A program made the translations under genes and the position numbers. Below are positions 54,447 to 64,000 of a stretch of 64,000 bases of DNA, piece after piece. The notes under the pieces are model-generated. The model had not been told where the DNA came from. It ran no database searches and worked only from the letters and a program-made list of their open reading frames with translations. Source of the DNA: Erodium maritimum (taxonomy: Eukaryota; Streptophyta; Magnoliopsida; Geraniales; Geraniaceae); assembly GCA_963921825.1 (NCBI GenBank), contig OY997593.1, positions 42,609,111-42,673,110 of the forward strand, given 5' to 3'. Position 1 is the stretch's first letter. The number at the start of each line of letters is the position of its first letter.

Positions 54447-56046
54447 TCAGATCTACTGTTCATCGCCCCCTCTCTCTCTCGCGTTCTCCCTTCTCGCGGA
54501 ATCACTCGGACTCGCCGGCACACCAGCGTCGCCGACCATCTTCACGAGTTCATCAGCATCTCCTTCTTCCTTCTACCCCCTCTTCTCCACCCGTAGCAAA
54601 ACCCTAGCCCTGAAGCGCGGCTCATCGTCTCCCTCGTCAAACCAGAAACGCGTCGCCGCCCCTTCTCGTCCCGAGCTCCTCCTGCTTCGACCACCATCGG
54701 GAACCCTCTTCCCTGACGACGCCGTGGTGAGCACTGGCTGGGGCGATGCTAGCCGGAAGCTCCCACGCCGGCGACGACTCTTCCCTCGCCAGATCTGAGC
54801 CAGGGAGGGATTAGAGAGCGTGGATGTCGCCACCGTCACCACCTTGAGCATTGTGGGGTCCTGACGACCCTCCCGGCCGATTCCGCGTGTCCTCCGGCTT
54901 TTCCCGACGCCGTCCGCCGCCGCGTCTCACCGGAGCTCGAGCCAGTCTGGCTGGGTCTCGAAGAACCGTAGACCAAGGTTGGTCTTGGGCCGAGCAGGTC
55001 CTGGGCCTTGTCACACCTTGGGCCCTGGTTGAACTTCGGGCCGGGCTGAGGCTCTGACCAGATCGGGTCCAGGTCTGGACCAGGTCTGGGTCGGGCCTGG
55101 GCTCGGATCCGGGTCAACCCGGTTCAGAGAAAAATGTTTTAAAATCAGATTTATTTAATTGTTTTAATTAATTAAAGGTGAGAATTAAGGGACAATTTTG
55201 GATTATTTAAAGAACCTTGGACGTTTACCGGTATTGATTGGACTTTTCTTTGTTAAACCTAGACGGGACTTCACCCGAGCACAAGGGCTTGGACCCGAGC
55301 TAGAAGAACGAAGATCACGACGGAACCCGTGTGAAGAACGAAGTGGTGACCACTCGGGCTTTTCTCAGAGTTTTATTAGAGGAAGACCGCAAGGTAGGGA
55401 AAATCTTAATTGTTTAATTAACGCTTAGTATGCATGATTAGGATAATAAAATCGGAAAGATCCTAGAATTGCCTATAGGATGCGAATAACTAGAATAATC
55501 GTATTTCAATTACTAATAAATGGATGAGTCTAGTATGCATGTTTAGGACGATGACAATTAGTGAAGTGTGCTTTCAATACTTGGGAAATTGATTTACTGG
55601 TAGAGAGGCTGTGAAGAGCTCTCGGATTAGTTGTGTGCTAGGTTCACATGCTTGATTGATAGTTGTTGAGTTAACTTCAGAGTCTAATGAAACTATATTA
55701 GCTTTCCTTATCGAATGACTATTTGTTCGTTCACCTGATGTTTGTATGGTTGAATGTATACTTGTTGATCGAGTATTTATGTTGCTATAACTGTTGGTTG
55801 AACGGATGATCGAGTTTGACTGATTGTGCCAAAGGGGTACAATCAGGTGATCGATGTACCGATGGTGGGTGGCAGGTAAGTACACGGTAAGTATGAAATG
55901 GTGTGGGTTGTCTTGGTTGTGATGAAAGTGTGTTTTGATGTGTGTTGCTTGATAGATGAATGAAATGCTTGTTCCTTTATTCTTATTCCTGCATGTATGT
56001 TCGTTCATTGGTTTGCATGTTCGTTTGCTTGGTTTAGTACTACACC

Positions 56047-56069
56047 GGGGGGGGGGGGGGGGGGGGGGG
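56047..56069 (+). repeat. Run of 23 G
   Basis: An uninterrupted homopolymer in the 5' LTR of D. Such runs are prone to length error in sequencing, so the true length is uncertain; the equivalent site in the 3' LTR is outside the window. Confidence 0.9.
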
Positions 56070-56147
56070 TTAATCCGGTGCCGATGAGGTGGTTGGAGTT
56101 GGACAGATACAGTGAGTTAATGACTGAGTTTAGAGCCTGAGGGTATT

Positions 56148-56405
56148 GGTTACTGGATATTATAAGAGTTGAGTATTGGCAGATCCTGCGGGATATTCAT
56201 TGGTTACTGGAAATTATGAGAGTTGAGTATTGGCAGATCCTGCGGGATATTCATTGGTTATTGGACCCTGCGGGGCATTGATTATTGGACCTGCGGGCAA
56301 TCGGTTATGGGACCCTGCGGGGCATTGGTTATTGGGCCTGCGGGCATTTGGTTATTGGACCCTGCGGGGCGTTGGTTATTGGGCCTGCGGGAAATTGGAC
56401 CGTTT
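56148..56405 (+). repeat. Tandem repeats in the LTR of D
   Basis: Two 54-bp units (56148-56201, 56202-56255) with 'gcagatcctgcgggatattc', then about seven shorter units of 20-22 bp alternating 'ggaccctgcggggcattg' and 'gggcctgcgggcatttg'. The short units look derived from the end of the 54-bp unit. Confidence 0.82.
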
Positions 56406-57193
56406 ACCCTGCGGGGAAAGGATTACTTATGGTTTCACCCCAAGGAACTGCATCCCAGTGGATGCACTACTTGGTCCCCCATGACATATGGTCCTTAGGT
56501 GGCATTTCTGAATTAGTTTCGGTGCCTTGATGCATGTGCCTCCTCTGGACCGAGGGAAAATCTGATGTGATGTGGATACTCTAGTGGATCGGATTATGGG
56601 AAACGAGGTGATCCCAGAATCTATCCACGGATCGGAGGCTTGAGAAAGCAAGTGGCTGGAAGGATACTGATATTTCCCAGTTCACTTTTATTGGTCCTTT
56701 AAATTATTTATTATGAATTTATTTATGTTACAGTTACTTGGATACTATTACGTTATTGTAATTATTTCTGATTCTTTATTACTTCCTTATTTATCGTATT
56801 GCTTGTTGTTCGGGTTACATTTGTAGACAGTTTATCTTTGACTTAAGGGTTGAGTTATTAAGGTTTTTCCTACTGAGCGTAAGCTCATCCCCTCTGGTTT
56901 CTAACTGTTTTACAGGAGTACCGGATGTCTAGGGAAGTCGAGGCTCGGGAGCTTTTGGACTTCTTTGGGTTTTTTTACTAGAGTTATGTTGGTCTCATGT
57001 ATTGAGCATCCTTTATTTGACTATTTATGTTGAGCTGTGACTCACGATGCTTTTAAACTATTTACTTATGTGTCAATTTTGACGGAGTTTGTATGAGATT
57101 TTGGAACTTTTATCTATTGTTTATGATTTCTATTTATTTCAACTCAGGTCACGTCTTGAGTCTGGTCGGAACCGGATTTGGGGCGTGACAATT

Positions 57194-57206
57194 TGTTATC
57201 AGAGCC
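57194..57206 (+). promoter_or_regulatory. Primer binding site of element D
   Basis: TGTTATCAGAGCC, three bases after the 5' LTR. One mismatch (G to T at the third base) to the initiator tRNA-Met site found in C and the copia copies. Confidence 0.85.
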
Positions 57207-59173
57207 TGGTTTCATTTGAAACAGGTTGTAAATTTTAAACTTGTTTTCAAAACCTCGGACCAACGTCAATTAGGTGGGCAGAGTTAGGAGGTCTAAGTCG
57301 TGTGCTCAGTGACGCAAGTGAAAATATTTGATGCGTAGAGTGGGAACGACACGAATCTTGATTGTGTCAATGGTTGTTTAAATTTGAATCTTTTTATTAC
57401 AACGGTTACATTGCTTGAGTGGTATCCTTACCATGTGGACTGTCAGGTACAGTGATCGGTGAAACCGAACGGTTGAGATCGGTATTGGATTAACGAGCAA
57501 TGATCAAACTGTTATTTATTAACCGTTGAGTGAAGTATCTGCTAAGTGTGTTATTACCGTGTTGGTCAGTTCATGTTTGTTAAAGTGGAAGGGTTATTTG
57601 ATTGAGGTATTGATGAGGTTGGAGATTGGATTTATTGGAGTGTATCGAGGTGGGGACTTATTGCAGTGTTGGCTGCTTAATTTATTGAAGGGTTAAAATG
57701 TAAAGGTGTTGAAACGTTGAATTGGTTGGGACATTGACCGCTATTTAAGGAATTAAAACTGAGATGATAATGCAATTGGGATGAGATTTGAGAAAGGAGT
57801 AGAACTCGTGTATTCTTGCGTTTTTTGTGTATTGTGTCTATTCCGAGGCTCCGTGATCCAGAAAGACTCGTTCCACCCTATGCTTCGTGATACGGGATTG
57901 GTTTTACTCCTATGCTTTGTGATACGGGATTGGTTTTACTCCTATGCTTCGTGATACGGGATTGGTTACACCCCTATGCTTCGTGATACGGGAAGACTGA
58001 GCCGATGATGCTCCGACACCATACTTCGATGTACTATTCTAATGCTGCGTGTTCTAGAGTAATGAAATGTTAGTTGTGAAATTGTTGAATTGTTTAAGTG
58101 ATAACCGTCCTTTAAGAATTAAAATTGAAACTGATAGTGAGTTTGAAATGAACTTTGAGTTTGAAGCTGAGGCTTAAGTTAAGTTTTGAAATTGAGTTTG
58201 AACTGGAAAGTAAGTCGAGACATAGATTGAGATTGAAATTAAAATCGGATTAGATCGGATGAACGAGCGATGCTCGGGTTGGTTATAACACGTTGGTTAA
58301 ACAAGTATTGAAGGAATTGCCGTCTGGGTCGGCCGTTAATTGGTAAGTAAAACCTGAATGGTTAAATTTAACCGGGTGATGTTAAGATATTTGCTAAGAC
58401 CCGCGTGGGTTACTTATGGTGTTCAAGATGTTGTGTAATTGAGGTGTTTTGTGTGTACCTTCTGGGTAGGACTCCGTGTACAGGTTATTATATAAATGTC
58501 CCGCTTAAGCGGATGGTTAAAGGAAAATACAAACGGGTCATGCCGGATTTTCGGTAGAAACTGAAGTGTTTGCACTATCACGGGCTGACTCAGGGGCGCC
58601 ACTGTAGTCGAGCGTGATAGAGGGATGTCAAGTGGTTACAACGAGGTTCGGGGACGCCTGAATCGGGGTGTAACGACGTGAGATCGACATGAATGTTATA
58701 AGGAATAAGTAAGGGAAGAAGATTATAGAAAAGAGTTGAGGACATAAATTGTGAAATTTATCGTGTTGCGATTTTAGACCCTAGTGTTAGGAAGAGACTC
58801 AATCGAGGGGTATGCTTGATGCTTTGCGAACTGTGTGAATTGATTGAGATTGTTCCTCCTATGGGAGTTGATTAATTTGTTTGAACACCTTTGATTGCTG
58901 TTGTGAGACGCACTAAGTTGCGGCCTTTTCTGCCTTTATATAAAGTATTAGATATTTATGTTTGGAGCTAAGTGCGGTTGGTCTTTTTATGATCTTGGTG
59001 GGACGCGCGTGGACGTCCTTGTGTTTTGATCGAACCGGTTGTTCTAAACGAGACTTCGTACTAGCGATCCAAGTGGGATCTCTTTAAGACGCGCGAGAAC
59101 GTCCCTTTTGATAAACCGAACTACTTGAGTTAATTTGAGTTATGAGTACTTACGTTTTAAACGCAACGAGTAC
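57207..59173 (+). other. Untranslated leader of element D
   Basis: About 2 kb of non-coding leader, partly alignable with that of C: 'caggggcgccactgtagtcg' at about 58592 is the unoccupied version of the site where a copia element entered C. A 32-bp minisatellite lies at 57876-57993. Around 58779 there is a further phrase like the repeat unit ('gaagagactcaatcgagg'). Confidence 0.65.
57876..57993 (+). repeat. 32-bp minisatellite in the leader of D
   Basis: About four copies built on 'cctatgcttcgtgatacggg' plus 'attggtttta'. The phrase resembles the LTR repeat of element C ('gatgctacgtgttccggg'). Confidence 0.8.
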
Positions 59174-60357
59174 ATGAGACGTCCCGTATTCACAGTTCGA
59201 GAGGGACCAGGAGTCGCCCCGCTGTGGGGCATAGCCAGACACCAGTCGTTAGTCTGGCAAGGACAGCGAGCGACAAGGTGCGGCTTCCTCAGGGCACTAG
59301 AGTTTTGAGGTGGACCGGTAGGGTCACCATCGAGCGTTCCTCCAGTCGCAGAGTTGACTCAGGTGACCCCTATGGATGAGATGGTTCGCGCAGTACCAGC
59401 AGCGCTCAGCACTCAGCAGGAGACTACAGTACCGGCACCAGAGTCTGTGCCTACGACCGATGCCGTCACTTTCGAGAGGCCAGGTCAGATGCACAGCAAC
59501 ATAGTCAGGCTCTCAAAGATTTTCGTAGATCGAGTACACCAATCAATCCCGGGGGTTCAGACCCCGAGGCAGCTGTGGTATGGTTGGAGCGGATTACCCG
59601 CAACCTTGTTACATCGAGAGTATTCGGATGATCATCTGAGAATGTTTTTCGCGACCGTTCAGCTTGAGAGAGAAGCATGATATTGGTGGCAACCTGTGCA
59701 GATCAGGGTTGGAGGTGACTTTTAGCTGTTCATTAGATTGTTCCTGGAACAATATCCTTTCCCTCGATCCATTCGAGAGGACCAACAGCAGCAGTTGTTG
59801 GATTTGCAGTAGAGAGGGATGATCGTCTCTAAGTATGAGGCGAGGTTCAAGTTCTTGTACCACTTCGCGCCGAGATGGTGCAAATCGAGGAAGGCCGCCA
59901 TGCGCGTTCGAGAGAGGACTCACCCCGTCAGTCGCGGATCGAGTTATTACCTTCAGGATGAGGATTAAGAAGCATCTTCGGGAGACCGCCAGAGCGCGGA
60001 GGACCAGGCCGAGGCCGAGTGACTTCCTAAGGTCGTCAAGGAGTGGCAATACTAAGAGGCAGAGGACCTCAGGATTGTTTCAACTACGGACCCAATCCGA
60101 TGGGACACGACGAGTTAGTGCAGCAGCGCCAGTTGGACCTGCCCCGGGGGCACAGTTTTGTCCAAAGTGCAACCAGCTTGGACATCCGGGCCGGAACTGC
60201 CCATGGAACGTTGGATTCACAAATCGTCCTACAGGTCGGCCTACGAGAGCCGATAAGAGGACAGACTATCACCGCAGCAGATTCTTTCACCACCACTGAG
60301 AGAAGGACTTCTGATTCAGCAGGGCCGAGCATACGTGATTGTCGGGCCCCGAGCTGA
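59174..60357 (+). pseudogene. Element D gag, broken
   Basis: Starts MRRPVFTVREGPGVAP, the counterpart of the gag start in C. An open piece at 59354-59680 covers the linker and the beginning of the capsid ('DDHLRMFFATVQLEREA'), then stops interrupt the 'YWW' block (about 59678, 59723, 59810). A CCHC zinc knuckle (CPKCNQLGHPGRNC) is intact at 60159-60200. The run before 'DPEA' has 5 G (about 59549-59553) and stays in frame, unlike C. It cannot encode full gag. Confidence 0.75.
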
Positions 60358-60429
60358 GGGACTTGATACCGATCTCGAGATCGCATAAAGTGTCGTTTAC
60401 GATTCACATTGTGGTTTGTGTTTGCTAAC

Positions 60430-62290
60430 ACTTGAGCTTTACACGTGATCCTGTTGTTTTCGGGTTTGAAAGAGGAGTAACAGGCCTAGTAGTACGGGAA
60501 GTTTTTTTTCCTTCTTCGATAGTGAGAATCGAGTTTTAAGAACCGATTGGTGAAACATCAGACGCTCGTCAAACGCTATCGGCAGCGAATGCCCGAGCAG
60601 TGAAAGACTGCGGCCTTGACCAGTAAACGGTCCGAATGGTCACAAGAGATGACCGAGCAACGATAAGATCAGAGTAGCGCAGCGGAAGCGTGGTGGGCCC
60701 ATAACCCACAGGAGTAGTAATCTCCAGCCTTATCTACCTCCGCTAGAAGGTTTAGGTCATAAGATTCGAACCTTCAAGGAGATTTTGTTTCAAAATCCCG
60801 TTTAACGAGCGAAAAGTTGCACAAGTGTATGCCTTACTTAAGAGTTTGGATTAGAATGTGCTCCTTACGTTTGTCCCGCGAGGACTAAGCATAACCATAA
60901 GATTACGCCATAGAAGTGCGAGCACCTCACGTTGAAACCCGGCAACGGATAGCCGAGAGCGACTACCACAAGCTTACAGGCCAGTAACAAGATGGCACCA
61001 AACGAAGCGTGGGGTGGTAGATCGGATTTTGTGCTATGCATGGACACAGGGAAAGTTAAGGGTTAATCGTTGTCGGTTTCGAGTTGTTCAAGGAACGATG
61101 GAAGGAACCGCGCTAGCTTCTGAACTGTTCAAATTATCAAGACCTCAGTGCATGATGATTACTCCTTATGGGATGACTTGGGTGGACTTGACTATAAGTT
61201 TTATTGATTGACAGCTCGTGAAAGAGTGTCAACGGTATAAGGATTACCACCGATCGGGATAAACTCCTTTGATAAATCTTGGATTGTGTTCGTTGTCGAG
61301 TGTGTTTGTTGTACGTTTGTTTTGGTGTCTCGAAGGACGCCTACTTCCGGCAAGAGTGCCAGTACGAGGTTCCACCGTTCTTGTTGATGTGCGTCGTTCG
61401 TCCGACAAGATGTTGGGTAGAGTTCGGGATTGTATGGAACCGTGCACCGGGTTTGAGAACCGTGGTATCGCAGATACAATGACTTATACGAAACGACTTG
61501 TAAGATGGTTTGTCAGAAGTGTGAACTGGTATCGACGGTCGGAGGTTTATAGCAAGTTGGTTAACTCTCGTGATCGACCGTAGTTGAGAACAGTTATTTT
61601 CTCCTTATTTTCGGATCGTAATACTTGTTGAGTGTTGAATCTTTATCAGGTTGAGAATCTTGAACGGTTTTACCAGGTGTGACCTGTCGTTAGATTTGGG
61701 CAAGTATGCCGCACTCCGGATAACGTGAATTTCTATTGGTAGTACGTTTTGAGGCGTGCCGACTTCCGACTAGAGTTCGGTGCTTTGTTTTATTCACTTG
61801 TTTGAGGTACGCCTACCTTTCCACGAGATGTGGTGAAACGAACGTTGTTCCAGATCCTTCGGGGTTAGTGAGGTCTTTTGTTTGTTGTTTGGAGTACGTA
61901 TTACTCCCTTGGAAGTTGTTTGTAGTCGGTCGTGACTTGTTAGTACTTGAGTTCCGTTGGGTTTGATCCTGTGACGATCAATAAGGAGAAATTGGTTGAG
62001 TTACGTTTTGTGTGGTTTCGACTTGGTTTGACTTGTAGAGAGTTCCAGCAGGGTACTTTGACGACGAAATTTCCGGTGAAGGATATCGAGATCGTCACCT
62101 TAGTTTTCTTAATTGCTTAGTTGGTTCTCGGCTTGTGTTTTTTCTCGGTTTTCTTGAGTAGGTGAAACTTTGCGTGTGTTTTCGTGAAGTTAGGTGAGAC
62201 GGTTCTGTACCGCCACGTATGGCATTTGAGAAAACGACGTGAGCTAGTGAAGCACGTTTAAGTGATTGTTGTGTAAGTTCGGAAACGGTT
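60430..62290 (+). other. Unrecognised filler in place of pol in element D
   Basis: About 1.9 kb where protease, RT, RNase H and most of integrase should be. No catalytic motif (xDD, HHCC, DDE) was found in any frame; open frames are at most about 100 codons. The only recognisable part is the tRNA-like segment at 60668-60712. It may be captured DNA or pol decayed beyond recognition. Confidence 0.5.
60668..60712 (+). other. 5' part of initiator tRNA-Met inside element D
   Basis: 45 bases match, by memory of the plant initiator tRNA-Met, from position 1 through the D arm, the anticodon arm (CAT anticodon within 'gggcccataaccc') to 'cacagg', with one difference (A for G near position 9). An A-box (TAGCGCAGCGG) is present. 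The T arm and acceptor 3' half do not follow; a B-box-like GATTCGAACC occurs about 50 bases too far away (about 60755-60764). It is a truncated or disrupted tRNA sequence, not a working gene. Confidence 0.75.
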
Positions 62291-62297
62291 AAAGACC

Positions 62298-62440
62298 ATG
62301 CAAGGCCGACAAAAGAATTATGCATTTAGGAGGCGCAAACCTCTGGAGTTTACAGTCGGTGAGCGCGTATTTCTGAAAGTGAAGCAAAGAAGGACTTTTA
62401 GCGGTTCGACCGCGTCGGAGGCAAGTTGGCCCCGCAGCTT
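62298..62440 (+). pseudogene. Element D integrase C-terminal remnant
   Basis: About 45 codons ('RRRKPLEFTVGERVFLKV') that align with 'CRRPLEFSVGDHVFLRV' of element C's integrase (about 25320-25375), followed by 'ggcggaggcaagttg'-type sequence in both. The chromodomain that follows in C is absent. It shows that D once carried, or was derived from, a complete pol. Confidence 0.75.
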
Positions 62441-62504
62441 ATCGATCTTTTTTTTGAGATCTTCAAGCAAGACTAGGGCTGTTGCCTAGCAGCTTCCAAG
62501 TTGG

Positions 62505-64000
62505 CCCCGCTCTTTCAAAAGGGTATTAAATTGAATTAGAAAACGTCGGGGTGGAATTTTGCAGCGAGGGATTTTGGAAAAGAAAAATCAAAAAAAAAGA
62601 AGAAAAGGGAAAATTGATGGTTGGGTCAGCTCAAGCTTGGGCCCAGGGTTGAATGGGTCAGGCCGACTGCAAGCAAGACCAGGCCCAACGCAGTTGAGGC
62701 CCAAGCTCAGTCACTTTATAACAATACCGAACCCTAGTCAGATCTACTGTTCATCGCCCCCTCTCTCTCTCGCGTTCTCCCTTCTCGCGGAATCACTCGG
62801 ACTCGCCGGCACACCAGCGTCGCCGACCATCTTCACGAGTTCATCAGCATCTCCTTCTTCCTTCTACCCCCTCTTCTCCACCCGTAGCAAAACCCTAGCC
62901 CTGAAGCGCGGCTCTTCGTCTCCCTCGTCAAACCAGAAACGCGTCGCCGCCCCTTCTCGTCCCGAGCTCCTCCTGCTTCGACCACCATCGGGAACCCTCT
63001 TCCCTGACGACGCCGTGGTGAGCACTGGCTGGGGCGATGCTGGCCGGAAGCTCCCACACCGGCGACGGCTCTTCCCTCGCCAGATCTGAGCCAGGGAGGG
63101 ATTAGAGAGCGTGGATGTCGCCACCGTCACCACCTTGAGCATTGTGGGGTCTTGACGACCCTCCCGGCCGATTCCGCGTGTCCTCCGGCTTTTCCCGACG
63201 CCGTCCGCCGCCGCGTCTCACCGGAGCTCGAGCCAGTCTGGTTGGGTCTCGAAGAACCGTAGACCAAGGTTGGTCTTGTGCCGAGCAGGTCCTAGGCCTA
63301 GTCACACCTTGGGCCCTGGTTGAACTTCGGGTCGGGCTGAGGCTCTGACCAGATCGGGTCCGGGTCTGGACCAGGTCTGGGTCGGGCCTGGGCTCGGATC
63401 CGGGTCAACCCGGTTCAGAGAAAAATGTTATAAAATCAGATTTATTTAATTGTTTTAATTAATTAAAGGTGAGAATTAAGGGACAATTTTGGATTATTTA
63501 AAGAACCTTGGACGTTTACCGGTATTGATTGGACTTTTCTTTGTTAAACCTAGACGGGACTTCGCCCGAGCACAAGGGCTTAGACCCGAGCTAGAAGAAC
63601 GAAGATCACGCCGGAACCCGTGTGAAGAACGGAGTGGTGACCACTCGGGCTTTTCATCAGAGTTTTATTAGAGGAAGACCGCAAGGTAGGGAAAATCTTA
63701 ATTGTTTAATTAACGCTTAATATGCATGATTAGGATAATAAAATCGGAAAGGTCCTAGAATTGCCTATAGGATGCGAATAACTAGAATAATCGTATTTCA
63801 ATTACTAATAAATGGATGAGTCTAGTATGCATGTTTAGGACGATGAAAATTAGTGAAGTGTGCTTTCAATACTTGGGAAATTGATTTACTGGTAGAGAGG
63901 CTGTGAAGAGCTCTCGGATTAGTTGTGTGCTAGGTTCACATGCTTGATTGATAGTTGTTGAGTTAACTTCAGAGTCTAATGAAACTAGATTAGCTTTCCT
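62505..64000 (+). repeat. 3' LTR of element D (partial, continues past the window)
   Basis: Aligns with 54213-55708 of the 5' LTR. The first seven bases (TGTAAAA) are missing and replaced by 'aagttgg', joined directly to integrase-derived sequence. The phrase 'aagttggccccgc' also occurs at 62421, so the junction may have formed through this short repeat. Contains the promoter module at 62638-62737. Confidence 0.88.

Larger units (their letters stand above)
54206..57190 (+). repeat. 5' LTR of element D
   Basis: 2,985 bp. In order: AT-rich start, site II/TATA/telo-box module (54347-54446), CT-rich leader-like stretch, G-rich 'ctgggtcggg' tract (about 55030-55125), a 23-G run (56047-56069), tandem repeats (56148-56405), then the 'gagcgtaagctcatcccct' block shared by all Tekay-type LTRs here (about 56875). 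Confidence 0.9.
54206..64000 (+). mobile_element. Ty3/gypsy element D, gutted interior, runs off the window
   Basis: 5' LTR 54206-57190 (TGTAAAACCCC to GGGGCGTGACA), primer site, leader, gag, filler, a short integrase remnant, then the 3' LTR from 62505 to beyond 64000. The sampled LTR halves (about 1.5 kb) differ at about 25 positions. Protease, RT, RNase H and most of integrase are not recognisable. The sequence just before the 3' LTR lacks a purine tract and the first 7 bases of the LTR, so a deletion occurred there after insertion. Leader and gag are clearly related to element C, so it belongs to the same Tekay-like group. The right TSD is outside the window. Confidence 0.85.

Noticed and set aside
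60668-60780. Functional initiator tRNA-Met gene
   Set aside because: Only the 5' 45 bases match; the T arm and acceptor 3' half are missing or displaced, so no cloverleaf can form.

Overview
This window is repeat-dense nuclear DNA from a flowering plant, probably a eudicot (inference; no species can be named). The evidence is the set of element families: Ty3/gypsy chromoviruses with initiator-tRNA-Met primer sites, a Ty1/copia family with long LTRs, plant-type LINEs with an RRM ORF1, and a Mutator-like MITE. I found no convincing ordinary host gene, rRNA or functional tRNA. Most of the 64 kb is mobile elements nested in one another; the junctions are fixed by target-site duplications (TSDs) and, in three cases, by an undisturbed copy of the insertion site elsewhere in the window.

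Layout. 1-1588: unrecognised flank. 1598-2976: Mutator-like MITE. 2986-4325: unrecognised AT-rich DNA. 4342-6577: minus-strand LINE with an intact 443-codon RRM ORF1 but no ORF2, 16-bp TSD. 7057-38055: Ty3 element A (CRM-like, TSD CTTAC). A carries a LINE-derived insert in its 5' LTR (7506-8879), a copia solo LTR in gag (9586-11270), and the whole of element C in the 3' part of pol. Element C (15434-37108, TSD AGGTG) is a Tekay-like chromovirus with a chromodomain. C itself carries a copia solo LTR in its leader (18822-20509, TSD GGCGC) and a full copia element in its 3' LTR (copy 1, 26549-34980, TSD CTGAC).

Right part. 38225-52265 is a LINE-derived element with a 17-bp TSD. It is split by a minus-strand Tekay-type solo LTR (38522-50440, TSD TTGGT), which is split in turn by a second full copia element (copy 2, 41076-49536, TSD CCCAC). 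52970-54205 is the 3' part of another minus-strand LINE. It is cut by Ty3 element D (54206 to beyond the window end), which has well-preserved LTRs around a gutted interior holding the 5' part of an initiator tRNA-Met sequence.

How the parts relate. Both full copia copies have virtually identical LTR pairs, yet share the same coding lesions, including an in-frame loss of the reverse transcriptase YVDD motif. The family has therefore probably been copied in trans by an autonomous partner. Element D looks like a second case of a coding-defective element. The Tekay-type LTRs of C and D both carry site II (GGCCCA/TGGGCY) plus telo-box clusters, a promoter layout known from plant ribosomal-protein genes. 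All divergence figures below are counts by eye and approximate.
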